NCBI GenBank assembly: GCA_011525685.1
Contig: WYBW01000109.1
Span: 1 to 37,409 of the forward strand
DNA length: 37,409 bases
DNA from: Verrucomicrobiia bacterium
Lineage (GTDB): Bacteria; Verrucomicrobiota; Verrucomicrobiia; Limisphaerales; JADLHS01
Direction of reading: 5' to 3'
Of the stretch, positions 1 to 8,110 are shown piece after piece. The notes under the pieces were generated by a model. The model did no database searches, was not told the origin of the DNA, and was given only the letters and a program-made list of their open reading frames with translations. Every line of letters begins with the position of its first letter. The stretch's first letter is position 1. The position numbers and the translations under genes are program-made.

Positions 1-111
1 ATGTGGCAGGACCGCACGAGTTACGACGGGGACCTGCATGCGCGTAATCAGCAGAAACACGGCTCGTGGGTCATCCAAATCCTCACGTCACCGCAGGCCA
101 AACCGGTGTGA
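1..111 (+). CDS. possible C-terminal tail of a gene cut by the window start
   Basis: Frame 1 is open from the first base to a TGA at 109-111 and gives about 36 residues of balanced composition (MWQDRTSYDGDLHARNQQKH, then GSWVIQILTS and a short tail). This differs from the arginine- and proline-rich translations of the following 600 bases. The first codon happens to be ATG, but no upstream sequence is visible, so this is more likely the end of a longer gene than a complete small one. I do not recognise the family. It could also be chance, because 36 codons without a stop is not rare at this GC content. Confidence 0.3.
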   Translation: MWQDRTSYDGDLHARNQQKHGSWVIQILTSPQAKPV

Positions 112-334
112 ACAACTTTTATGAAAACGTCATTTGCCAACCAGAGAACATCTCAGGCCGCGCCGGGGTTGGTCGGCCATCCGCCTTCGCCAATGGCTAT
201 GGCGGGACAGGCCCGCGCCTGCCGCACAGCCCTTGCGTTCCTCCGTCGCTGCGGAGTGCGGAACGTCCCGAGCCAGAGCGTGCGCCCCTTCAAACCCCGC
301 ACCCTCTGGCTCTGGCCGCTCCTTCGCTCCGTCG

Positions 335-364
335 CCTGCCTGCCGAAGCCTCGGCGCAGGCAGG
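335..364. repeat. REP-like hairpin
   Basis: The left arm CCTGCCTGC (335-343) pairs perfectly with GCAGGCAGG (356-364). A further CGA/TCG pairing (344-346 with 351-353) extends the stem inside. The surrounding bases include a second, weaker inverted pair, CGCCA/TGGCG, near 195-215. The structure resembles a short palindromic intergenic repeat. Copy number elsewhere in the genome cannot be judged from this window. Confidence 0.5.
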
Positions 365-547
365 TCAGCACCGCTCGCGGTGGCCGCGCTCGCTAGGGCT
401 GCTAGGCACTGGCGGCCCTGGTGGCCGTGCGCCAGCACCCCCCGCCAGCGCTCCCTGTCACGGCGGCTGCTTCCCCTGAACCCCCAAGGCCAGCCGCCGC
501 GCCAGTCCGCGCACGCGGCTGCACCAACGGCGGGACACCCTGTTAAT

Positions 548-627
548 GGCGGGTGTGCGCCTCCCGGCCTCCGGGGTGCGGCAAAGAATCGAAATAAAAG
601 TTAGTGCCGCACCCCTTCGCACCCGCC
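548..627. repeat. nested two-stage hairpin with an A-rich loop
   Basis: The inner stem is a perfect 11-bp inverted repeat, GGGGTGCGGCA (573-583) with TGCCGCACCCC (605-615), around a 21-base AT-rich loop (584-604). An outer stem pairs GGCGGGTGTGCG (548-559) with CGCACCCGCC (618-627), with two unpaired bases. It sits about 130 bases past the stop of the minus-strand gene ending at 760. It could be a 3' RNA structure of that transcript or a REP-type element. There is no U-tract typical of an intrinsic terminator directly after the stem. Confidence 0.6.
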
Positions 628-759
628 AGAGCTCTCGCCAGTTCGTGAGCGGTGGTTGCAATCGTGGCGTCCTGGATGTTCTGCGCGTTCCGGCCCTGCG
701 TTCGCGAGTGAGCGCCCGGCCCGTGAGAATTCGCTCTCCCGCCGGTCCACCGGTCCGCG

Positions 760-3099
760 TTATTCCTGCGGATAGACCAGGATCCGGTCATGCACCACCA
801 CGGCCAGGTCGTTCTTGCCGTCGCCCGTGAGATCGGCGACGAGCGCTTCCCGAGGTTCGGTGAGGTCGCTGCCGCGTCCGCGGAAGGTGCGTTGCTCGAA
901 GACCTGCCAGCGCTCGGCCGGCACGAGTTTGTGGTTGGCGTCGAAGATCACCAGGTCGAGATGGTTGCGGGCCGTTTCCATGAACACCAGGTCCTTGCGT
1001 CCGTCGTTGTTCAGGTCGCCGGAAATCACGTCGCGCAGGAAACCGTCCTTGATGGGCGTCTCGTAACCGTCGAGCGCCGTCAACTCCCAAGCGTCGCCGG
1101 CCAGGGGCAGCCAGGCCACGACGTTCAGGCCGAGGAATCCCACGCTGTTGGGCTCGCGCCCGCCCAAGGCGACGGGTTGCAGGCCGTAGAACTCGGACAC
1201 AGGCAGCGGCACGTTGCGCACCACCTGCCACACGCCGGCGTCGTCGCGCTCGCAGAGGGTCAGCGCCTTGCGCTCGGCGTCGAGCAGGAACAAGGAAGTG
1301 GTCCGGCCGCCCCGGGTCGTTTCGCGGGGCAACGCCGCGGCCCCCGTGAGACGCGAATTGCTGCTCGCGCCGTTGATCTGGTCTTTGACCTGAAACACCC
1401 AGCCGTTCTGGCTGGCCGAGTCCGCCGCCGCCGCGCCCGGTTTTAGAACGACCGCGCGGAGAAAATTCCTTTGCGCCAGCAGCAGTTCCGCTTTGCCATC
1501 GCCGTCCACGTCCGCGACGCTCAACCACGGTTGGGCCACATCCATGCCGCCGGGCGGCGCGACATCGTGCTCCTCAAATTCCTGGCCGGCCGTTTGCAGC
1601 AGCACTTTGACTTTTTCGTAGGGGATGAGGGCGATCAGGTCGGCAAGGCCGTCCTGATTCACGTCGTGGATGGCCAGGGTGGTGGGATTGGATTTGAAGC
1701 TCTCGCTCAGTTTCCGGGTCGTGCTTTTGCCATCGGCGCCGCGCGTGACCAGGGCGCGCTTTCCGTTCTGGTCGTCCACCAGCACCGCCAGCGTGGGCGG
1801 CGCTCCCGCCCGCAACGCGCCCACGGCCAGCGCCAACGGCCGGCCTTCAAACGGAATCAACGTGGGAAACGGCAGGCGTTGCTGGTTGTCGAAGCGCGCC
1901 ACGGCGACCTGCCGTTCGTCCCCGCTGAGCAGAAAAATCTCCGGTTGGCCATCGCCATCCCAGTCCGCCACGGCGATGTCGCTCACGCCCGCCAGCGAAG
2001 GGAACGCCCGGGGTGAAGCGAGCGTGCCATCCGGCTTTTGAAAATAGACCGAGAGCTTTCCGCTTTCCGGCTCGGACACCAGCAAATCCGCCCGCGCGTC
2101 GCCGTTCACATCGGCCCAAAGCTGGCCGCGCCGCGCCTTGCCGGTGCGGCTGAGGGGCAGGACTTGAAACTGGCCCTGTTTCAAACCGCCCACCAGGGTT
2201 TCGGCGGGCTGGCGGGTGAATTGGGAGATTTGCACCCGACCGGAGTGCTGCGCGATGGTCATGACGAAGGTCTTCTCGTTGGCTTCCAATGCGTCCGCCC
2301 AGTAGGAGCGGATGGGCGGCAGGCTGAGGTGGATTTCCGGTCCCAACTGGCCGTCCGCGCCCTGGAGACGAAAGCGGAAGGGATGCGGGCTTTCCCAGTT
2401 GACCAGCAGCAGGTCCTTCCGGCCATCGCCGTCAAGGTCGAGCACCTGCACGGACATGACGACCCCGGAGACGGGAAGCTTCTCCGGCTCGCCCAAGGTG
2501 CGATCCGCCTGCTGCGCCAGCAGATAAACGTGAGTCTCCGCGAGCAAAACGAGGTCCGTGCGGCCGTCGCCGTTCAGGTCATCGGCGGCCATGGCGTTGA
2601 GAGTGAGTTGACCGTCCTCGATGGGCCAGCGCCGCGGGGTGCTCCACGTGGCGTTGCCCTCGTTGTAGAGCACGACCAGTTCCTTGGGCTCGCCGTAGTA
2701 GGCGATGTCCGGCCGGCCGTCCCCATTCAAGTCGGTCACGACCAGGGAGGCGATGCGCTTCTCCGAGGCGATGGAATCAATCCGAAAGCGCGCGTCCGGC
2801 GGCAGCTCGTTCAACTCCCGCCGGCCCGAGGTGGCGGGCGGTGCTTCGCGGTTGGTCCGGCCGGTCTGGTTGTAAAGCAGGTTGATCTTCGACCGCGCGT
2901 TGTTGACCAAGATGAGGTCCTTCAACCCGTCGCCGTCAAGATCGGCGGCGTGCAAAAGGCCGATGGCGCTGTCGATCGGAAAAATCTCCGGGCCGGTAAA
3001 GCCAAAGCGGGGCGGGACAGCCTCCGCGCGCCCGACGGCAACGCCCGCAAGGACATGAGCGCCAAGGACGGAAACCACGAAACGCAAGAGCGACTTCAT
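760..3099 (-). CDS. secreted FG-GAP/VCBS repeat protein
   Basis: This is an exported protein of 779 residues. The start at 3099 is chosen because MKSLLRFVVSVLGAHVLAGV followed by a short polar AEA-type cleavage region is a good signal peptide; a longer open frame to 3252 adds a poor N-terminus. The mature protein holds about ten copies of a calcium-binding FG-GAP/VCBS motif of the form D-x-D/N-G-D-G-x-x-D-L, for example DLDGDGLKDL, DLNGDGRPDI, DLNGDGRTDL, DWDGDGQPEI, DVDGDGKAEL and DLTGDGKNDL near the end. Such repeats fold into beta-propeller blades, as in integrin alpha chains. The repeat spacing would allow one or more seven-blade propellers, usually with adhesive or carbohydrate-binding roles outside the cell. 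No catalytic domain was recognised. It is transcribed in the same direction as the YjbQ gene 61 bases upstream. Confidence 0.9.
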   Translation of the reverse strand: MKSLLRFVVSVLGAHVLAGVAVGRAEAVPPRFGFTGPEIFPIDSAIGLLHAADLDGDGLKDLILVNNARSKINLLYNQTGRTNREAPPATSGRRELNELPPDARFRIDSIASEKRIASLVVTDLNGDGRPDIAYYGEPKELVVLYNEGNATWSTPRRWPIEDGQLTLNAMAADDLNGDGRTDLVLLAETHVYLLAQQADRTLGEPEKLPVSGVVMSVQVLDLDGDGRKDLLLVNWESPHPFRFRLQGADGQLGPEIHLSLPPIRSYWADALEANEKTFVMTIAQHSGRVQISQFTRQPAETLVGGLKQGQFQVLPLSRTGKARRGQLWADVNGDARADLLVSEPESGKLSVYFQKPDGTLASPRAFPSLAGVSDIAVADWDGDGQPEIFLLSGDERQVAVARFDNQQRLPFPTLIPFEGRPLALAVGALRAGAPPTLAVLVDDQNGKRALVTRGADGKSTTRKLSESFKSNPTTLAIHDVNQDGLADLIALIPYEKVKVLLQTAGQEFEEHDVAPPGGMDVAQPWLSVADVDGDGKAELLLAQRNFLRAVVLKPGAAAADSASQNGWVFQVKDQINGASSNSRLTGAAALPRETTRGGRTTSLFLLDAERKALTLCERDDAGVWQVVRNVPLPVSEFYGLQPVALGGREPNSVGFLGLNVVAWLPLAGDAWELTALDGYETPIKDGFLRDVISGDLNNDGRKDLVFMETARNHLDLVIFDANHKLVPAERWQVFEQRTFRGRGSDLTEPREALVADLTGDGKNDLAVVVHDRILVYPQE

Positions 3100-3160
3100 A
3101 ACTTGAATGAACCCGCGCAGCGTGCCATCGCGGCCAAGGTTTGGCGAGATTATTCCCTGA

Positions 3161-3583
3161 TCACTCGCCGATCCAATGCAGCACCACGCGGCGCGAGTGA
3201 GGTGCCCGGCGGTGTTCCCAGAGATAAATGCCCTGCCACGTCCCCAACGCAAGCTGGCCGCCGTGAACCGGGATGCCGAGGTTTACCGTCGTCAACGCCG
3301 TGCGAACGTGCGCCGGCATGTCGTCCGCGCCCTCGCAGGTGTGCTTGAACAAGGGATCGCCGTCCGGCACGAGGCGCGCGAAGAACCTCTCCAAGTCCGC
3401 GCGCACGTCGGGATCGGCGTTTTCCTGGATCAGCAGCGAGGCCGAGGTGTGGCGCAGGTGAAGGGTGAGCAGGCCCTCTTGAAAACCGCTGCGCGTGACC
3501 CAGGATTCGACTTCCCGGGTGAACTCGTAAAGTCCCCGTCCGCGAGTTGGCAGGGTCAATTCATGAATGGCCTGTCGCAACAT
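3161..3583 (-). CDS. YjbQ/UPF0047 family protein
   Basis: This is a 140-residue cytosolic protein spanning the whole UPF0047 family length (about 130-140). Family signatures are present: LRHTSASLLIQENADPDVR around residues 44-62, then EGADDMPAHVR with the conserved D-D-M-P-A-H, and LGTWQGIYLWEHR near the C-terminus. The conserved histidines and acidic residues of these blocks form the active-site pocket of the YjbQ fold. E. coli YjbQ has weak thiamine-phosphate synthase activity, but the physiological role of the family is not settled. The ATG at 3583 fits the usual N-terminus (MLRQAIHELTLPTRGRGLYE). It lies between the TPR and FG-GAP genes on the same strand with no functional link apparent. 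Confidence 0.93.
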   Translation of the reverse strand: MLRQAIHELTLPTRGRGLYEFTREVESWVTRSGFQEGLLTLHLRHTSASLLIQENADPDVRADLERFFARLVPDGDPLFKHTCEGADDMPAHVRTALTTVNLGIPVHGGQLALGTWQGIYLWEHRRAPHSRRVVLHWIGE

Positions 3584-3702
3584 GTGTCAGGGGCAGTGCG
3601 CGACGGGTTCACCTGCCCAGCCGGGAGGTAACGGGCTTGGGCTAGGTGTGGCGATTAAGACTCGGTCTTGGGTGGTCATCATTCCACCGGAGGCACTGCG
3701 GG

Positions 3703-5631
3703 TCATCTGGCCGACTTGGAATCGAGCAAGCGTTCGAGTTCGGCATTGGGCGGGTGGCCGGCTGCTCGCGCCTTTTGATAATGCCACCGCGCCAGGTCGG
3801 TGTAGGGCGGTTGCTGGCTGAGGTAAATCACGGCGAGGTTGTTGTGCGCGCTGGCGTAGCCGGGATCGAGCGTGATGGCTTTGCGCAACGCGGTTTCCGC
3901 CGGTCCGCGCAGGCCCTTGTGGCTGAGCGTCACGCCCAGGTAATTTTGAATCTCGGCGCTGTCCGGGTTGAGTTTCGCCGCGCGGCTCAGGGCCTCCAGC
4001 GCTTCGTCATATTTTTCCTGCCGAAACTTCACATAACCAAGAATTGAAAGACTGAAAGCGTCGTCGGGCGATACCGCCAGCGCCTGTTGAACGTTTTTCT
4101 CGGCCTCAGCCAGCCGGTTCATTTCGAGCTGGATGGCGGCGAGATTTGCCAGGGTGTAAACGTTCTTCTCATCCTGTCGCAGAATTTCCAGGTATTTCTC
4201 CTCGGCCTTCGCGAACTCGCGCCCCGAGAACAACCGCTGGGCTTCGGTGGCCAGAGCCACGGTGCCCGTGGGCAGGTCGCGCACGGATTTTCGGGTGGCG
4301 TTCGGTTCGGTCGGCACGGTGCGCGGCGCGGGCTGCCGCATCATGGCCAGTTCCTCGGCGGAGTAAGGCACTGGCCGGGCCTCCAACACCTGCAGCCGGT
4401 TGCGAAGCGAGGCAATTTCGTTGGACAGGTCATTGATTCTCGCCGTGGCCCGGCGGCCGTCGCGCCGGCTGAGTTCCTGGTTTGCCCCGTCCAGTTGCTT
4501 GCGCAGTTCGTCGCGCTCCAGTTCCAATCGTTTGATGCGCTCCAACTCGTCGCTTCCGCCGGCGGCGGACGCGACCGGCGGATTCGCGGGCGCCGCCGAC
4601 AATTGTGGCACCCGACTTTGCAGCGCGGTTCGCTCGAGCCGGAGGATTTCATTGTCGGACTGGAGCGCGGCCACTTGCGCCTGCGCCTGCTGGAGTTGAA
4701 GGGCAAGTTCGTCGCTCTTCCCTGCCGGTCGGGCGGCGGTTTTGACTTCAGCAAGCTGCCGCTTGAGCAACTGGTTCTCGGCGCGCAAAGCCTCCGCCGC
4801 GTCCGCCTCCGGACCGAGTGTACGCAGCCGTGTTTGCAAAAGTTCGTTTTCCAGCGCCAACCGGCGATTGGCCTCCGCCAGGCTCTGCCGGTTGGTGTCC
4901 ACGGCGGCGACATTCTGCGGCTCGACACTCAAGCCGTCGAGCCGCGCGAGGAGGGCGTGCTTCTCGACGGAAAGGGCATCGGCGCGTTCGGTTTGTTCGG
5001 CCAGCTTTCGATTGAGCTCGGCCAACGCCTGTTTCGCCTGTTCGAGCGTTTTAGGCTCGGCGAGCGGCGCGGACGGACTTTGCTCCTTCGCCAACGTGGC
5101 CTTGAGCAATTCGTTCTCCTTGAGCAAGGCCTGAATGCGGTTTTCAGCCTTGGCGAGTTCCCGCGGATCAACCGCTGCCGGCTGGGTGGCCAGCGCTTCT
5201 TTTAGCTTGGCCTCCAACAAGGTTCGATCCGCCTGCAAACGTCGCACTTCCTCCTGTAATCCGGTCAACTCGCGCTGCATCTCCGCCGTTGTGGGAGTGG
5301 CGGCCACCGGCCGGTCCGGCGTCGGAGAGGGGCTGGGAGTGACCGGGGCGGCCTTGGCGGTCAGTTCGGCAATCTTCCCGGCCAGGTAATTGAGGCGGAA
5401 TCTGACGACCTTTTCGTTCCACGTGGGATTGATTTGCTGAAATCTCTGCAGCGCAGTCTGGGCCTCCAGATAGCGGGCCAGCGCTTGGGAGCGTTCGCCG
5501 GCGGCCTCCGAGGACTCAGCCTGTTGAATGAGATTGTAGATGCGGACGTATTGTTCGTCCAAACCCTGCGCGCCGACCGACAAAACCACGAACGCCAGAA
5601 CCAGAGCCGACAGCGCAACGACACGTTTCAT
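3703..5631 (-). CDS. exported coiled-coil protein with C-terminal TPR repeats
   Basis: The protein has 642 residues. The ATG at 5631 is preferred because MKRVVALSALVLAFVVLSVG is a clear signal peptide; the frame stays open to 5808 but there runs through a hairpin repeat. Residues of about 25-130 form a helical segment (EQYVRIYNLIQQAESSEAAG), followed by a proline-rich linker. Then comes a long heptad-like coiled coil rich in Leu, Glu, Lys and Gln up to about residue 440. The C-terminal 150 residues hold tandem TPR units (for example FSLSILGYVKFRQEKYDEAL, LNPDSAEIQNYLGVTL and LDPGYASAHNNLAVIYL). It is probably periplasmic or envelope-associated and a scaffold for protein assembly. The exact role is unknown. 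It is divergently oriented from the HEAT-repeat gene. Confidence 0.88.
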   Translation of the reverse strand: MKRVVALSALVLAFVVLSVGAQGLDEQYVRIYNLIQQAESSEAAGERSQALARYLEAQTALQRFQQINPTWNEKVVRFRLNYLAGKIAELTAKAAPVTPSPSPTPDRPVAATPTTAEMQRELTGLQEEVRRLQADRTLLEAKLKEALATQPAAVDPRELAKAENRIQALLKENELLKATLAKEQSPSAPLAEPKTLEQAKQALAELNRKLAEQTERADALSVEKHALLARLDGLSVEPQNVAAVDTNRQSLAEANRRLALENELLQTRLRTLGPEADAAEALRAENQLLKRQLAEVKTAARPAGKSDELALQLQQAQAQVAALQSDNEILRLERTALQSRVPQLSAAPANPPVASAAGGSDELERIKRLELERDELRKQLDGANQELSRRDGRRATARINDLSNEIASLRNRLQVLEARPVPYSAEELAMMRQPAPRTVPTEPNATRKSVRDLPTGTVALATEAQRLFSGREFAKAEEKYLEILRQDEKNVYTLANLAAIQLEMNRLAEAEKNVQQALAVSPDDAFSLSILGYVKFRQEKYDEALEALSRAAKLNPDSAEIQNYLGVTLSHKGLRGPAETALRKAITLDPGYASAHNNLAVIYLSQQPPYTDLARWHYQKARAAGHPPNAELERLLDSKSAR

Positions 5632-5747
5632 GGCAGCAGAGTAGTCATCTGGTCGCCGGTTTGGCAATGCTTTGCCAAGGAGAGCCGGATCTGACGGCCC
5701 TGCAACGGGGTTTGCCCACCCGTGACCGCATGGCCGGACGGGACGCC

Positions 5748-5803
5748 GGAGAGGCGGCTTGCCAGCGGTCCGGCTCACTGGGCGGCTGGCAAGCCGCCTC
5801 TCC
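5748..5803. repeat. perfect 19-bp inverted repeat (REP-like hairpin)
   Basis: GGAGAGGCGGCTTGCCAGC (5748-5766) is the exact reverse complement of GCTGGCAAGCCGCCTCTCC (5785-5803), with an 18-base loop. It lies in the 282-base interval between the divergent starts of the TPR gene (5631) and the HEAT gene (5914). It could therefore be a REP or MITE-type element, or a structured leader of either transcript. Open frames from both genes run through it, but the translations are low-complexity and repeat-derived, which argues that neither gene starts upstream of it. Confidence 0.75.
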
Positions 5804-5913
5804 AACATTCCCGCGGATTTTCAAATGACCGAGACTTGTGTGCCCACCAAGCTTTGTTTCCCGGATTGAATCAGCCTGCGGCTTGGGTGAGAATTGGCTG
5901 GCTTGATTCACGT

Positions 5914-7089
5914 TTGAAAAACCGCCTGATCATTCCAATCGCCGCCCTGACCGCCTGCTTGCTGCTCGGCCTCAGTGTCGGACTGCGCCGTCAACGCGCG
6001 GACGACGTCGCCCGGAGGGAGTCGCTCAAAGCGGTTTCGCTGCTGGCCTACCAGGGAAACTCCAACGCGCTCGCGCGGATGGAGACGTTGGGAACGAACG
6101 CGCTCCCGGAGTTGCTCCGGTTGCTGCAAACTCACGATTCATTCCTTCGCCGCCAAACTTGGACGCATCTGCCTCGCTTGCCAACGTATTGGCGGCAACA
6201 GATCGCCAAGAGGTATTCGCCGCCGCGGGCGGAGGCGACCCGGGAAGCTGCCGCGCGGGCGTTGGGCCGGCTCGGGCCGGACGCGAGCGCCGCCATTCCC
6301 GCGCTCACCCAGGCGTTGCGCGACAATCAAGGACGGGTGCGATGGGAAGCCTCAAGCGCGCTGGGCCGAATCGGCAAGGCTGCCGTTTTGCCATTGATCA
6401 CGACTTTGGAGGCGGACGATGCCCGGGCACGCCAGGCCGCTGCCGCCGCTTTGGGCCAGATGGGTCCGGATGCGGCTGACGCCATCCCGGCGCTGGTCGG
6501 ACGCTTGGCCGATCCCGATCAGGCGGTGCGGAACTCGGCGGCTTACACCCTGGTGACCGTCGGTGCGCCCGGCGTTCTGGCCTTGTTGGCAACGCTCGAA
6601 GAAGGTCGCGAGCCTGCCCGAACGGTGGCCGCCCGCGCCCTTACGAATTCCTACCTGCCGCACTTCCGTGTCGCCTCAGAGCTTTACGCCATGACGCAGG
6701 ACGAATCACCCGCGCGCCGCAAACGAAGTCTGGAGGCGCTGCGGGCGATTCGCGTTGCCAGCGGTCTGGCGACACAGGCCGCCCTGGCGCGAATCCAGGA
6801 TCCGGTGTCGGAAGTACGAATGGCGGCCATCGAAACTCTGAGCGGGCTGCCCGAACCGGACGAAACAGTAGTACGCGCGTTGACCGTCGCCCTGCGCGAT
6901 GAGGCAGCAGGAATCCGGGCTGCTGCTGCAACAGCTTTGGGTGGATGGGGGCCTTCAGCCAGGCTGGCCTTGCCGGAACTGACCCGCCTGGCAACCGATC
7001 AGGACCCGTCGGTGAGTGAAGCCGCCGCCAAAGCCCGGCAACAAATACTTCAAGGTTCACCAACTCTGAGCGAAGAGCCAGGGCCTTGA
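5914..7089 (+). CDS. membrane-anchored HEAT-repeat protein
   Basis: The frame has no usable ATG. The TTG at 5914 gives about 391 residues beginning (M)KNRLIIPIAALTACLLLGLS, a signal anchor. GTG at 5887 and GTG at 5722 are alternatives; the last lies just upstream of the inverted repeat, so its N-terminus would be read through it. After the anchor, the chain is a run of HEAT/PBS-lyase-type helical repeats of about 30-37 residues, for example AAARALGRLGPDASAAIPAL, VRWEASSALGRIGKAAVLPL and ARQAAAAALGQMGPDAADAI. Similar repeats follow near residues 280-370. Such proteins are generally scaffolds for protein-protein contact. No catalytic residues for a bilin or PBS lyase are evident. It is followed by a 349-base non-coding interval. 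Confidence 0.85.
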   Translation: MKNRLIIPIAALTACLLLGLSVGLRRQRADDVARRESLKAVSLLAYQGNSNALARMETLGTNALPELLRLLQTHDSFLRRQTWTHLPRLPTYWRQQIAKRYSPPRAEATREAAARALGRLGPDASAAIPALTQALRDNQGRVRWEASSALGRIGKAAVLPLITTLEADDARARQAAAAALGQMGPDAADAIPALVGRLADPDQAVRNSAAYTLVTVGAPGVLALLATLEEGREPARTVAARALTNSYLPHFRVASELYAMTQDESPARRKRSLEALRAIRVASGLATQAALARIQDPVSEVRMAAIETLSGLPEPDETVVRALTVALRDEAAGIRAAAATALGGWGPSARLALPELTRLATDQDPSVSEAAAKARQQILQGSPTLSEEPGP

Positions 7090-7438
7090 GCGGGCCGGCA
7101 ATTCGGCTTCAATCCAACCAAACGCAGTCCGGTTATGAGCGGTGGGCGCATCCCATTTTCTTGCAGGGGGCGCCGAGGCGATGCCGTAGCGCAGACTTCC
7201 AGTCTGCCGGGTCGCGGATTTCCAATCCGCAACCGCGGCGAATTCCTGGCCTGCCACGCCGTGCCTGGGCCCGCCGACTGGAGGTCGGCGATACCGCAGG
7301 TGGGGAAACCAGCGCTACGCCAGGAATGCCTGCCTGCAATAAACTGAGATGCGCCCAGGAGCGGTAGAGGGACACGGCGCAAATTGACACTTCCCCGGGC
7401 GTTATGATAGCGTCCGCGCCAGACGATACGGTGATGGT
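7090..7438. other. intergenic interval dominated by a repeat element
   Basis: There is no convincing gene in this interval between the HEAT-repeat gene and the HNH gene. Short open frames in it translate the mini-hairpins of the 7185-7319 element and have no domain. The last 60 bases, including GGTGATGGT just before the HNH start codon, serve as the ribosome binding region of that gene. Confidence 0.6.
7185..7319. repeat. MITE-like element of tandem mini-hairpins
   Basis: About 135 bases are bounded by 8-bp terminal inverted repeats, CGTAGCGC (7185-7192) and GCGCTACG (7312-7319). Inside are three short palindromes of the same plan: GCAGACTTCCAGTCTGC (7191-7207), GCGGATTTCCAATCCGC (7214-7230), and on the other strand CGCCGACCTCCAGTCGGCG (7272-7290). 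In each, a 6-7 bp stem encloses YTCCA. The stems differ in sequence yet keep base pairing and the loop, which suggests selection for structure. No target-site duplication was established. Confidence 0.65.
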
Positions 7439-8059
7439 ATGAGTTCAGTTTTGAATCAACATGTGCTCGTGCTCAACCGCCTCTGGCAGGCCGTCAATGT
7501 CTGCACCGCGCGGCGGGCGCTCACTTTGCTGTTCCAAGGCCACGCGCAGGTGGTCCTCAATGAGGCGGATGGCTCGTTTCAAACCTACAACTTCCAGGCC
7601 TGGCATGACTTTTCCCAGCAGGAGCCGCACCCGGAATCCGTTCACACCATCTCGTTCCGCATCCGCGTGCCGCGGGTGATCCTGCTGCTCGTCTATGATC
7701 GCCTGCCCAAGAAGGAAGTGAAATTCACCCGGCACAACATCTTCGAGCGCGACAAGAACACCTGCCAGTATTGCGGCAAGACCTGCGACCGGAAGGACCT
7801 GAATCTGGACCACGTCATCCCGCGCGACCGCGGCGGTCCGACGACCTGGGAAAACATTGTTTGCTCGTGCATTGACTGCAACACGCTCAAGGCCAACCGC
7901 ACGCCGCAGGAGGCCGGCATGCACCTGATCCGCAAGCCCAAGCGACCCAAGTGGCGTCCGTTCGTGCAGATCAATTTCAGCCTCTACCAGCACGATAGCT
8001 GGAAACACTTCATTGATCTCGCGTACTGGAACGTGGAGTTGGGCGAAGACGTGGGGTGA
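7439..8059 (+). CDS. HNH endonuclease family protein
   Basis: The protein has 206 residues. An HNH nuclease domain with zinc-binding cysteines is clear: C109-x2-C112, the metal-binding L-D124-H125-V-I-P-R segment, E138-N139 and C144-x2-C147, with N148 following. The N-terminal 100 residues (VLVLNRLWQAVNVCTARRAL, then RHNIFERDKNTC) match the widespread HNH_5-type housekeeping proteins rather than mobile homing endonucleases. The ATG at 7439 follows GGTGATGGT, a plausible Shine-Dalgarno stretch. Proteins of this type occur across many phyla, usually alone, and are suspected of a role in DNA repair or processing. The substrate is unknown. No restriction-modification or phage genes are adjacent. 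Confidence 0.92.
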   Translation: MSSVLNQHVLVLNRLWQAVNVCTARRALTLLFQGHAQVVLNEADGSFQTYNFQAWHDFSQQEPHPESVHTISFRIRVPRVILLLVYDRLPKKEVKFTRHNIFERDKNTCQYCGKTCDRKDLNLDHVIPRDRGGPTTWENIVCSCIDCNTLKANRTPQEAGMHLIRKPKRPKWRPFVQINFSLYQHDSWKHFIDLAYWNVELGEDVG

Positions 8060-8110
8060 GGCGCAGACGGTTGCGAAAGATCGGTTCGGCAAAACAGGGC
8101 TGCCCAACGA

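Larger units (their letters stand above)
112..759. other. intergenic region with hairpin repeats, no convincing gene
   Basis: Several overlapping frames are open here on both strands. All translate to Arg/Pro/Ala-rich sequence without a recognisable domain, which is expected of GC-rich non-coding DNA. The region does hold inverted repeats: a 9-bp stem at 335-343/356-364 and a nested hairpin at 548-627, both listed separately. It lies downstream of the minus-strand FG-GAP gene that ends at 760. I see no RNA gene and no clear promoter. Confidence 0.6.

Noticed and set aside
2038..3348. Long plus-strand open frame antisense to the FG-GAP gene
   Set aside because: No domain or signal peptide; the opposite strand has a signal peptide and ten FG-GAP repeats. 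It is a GC-rich codon shadow.
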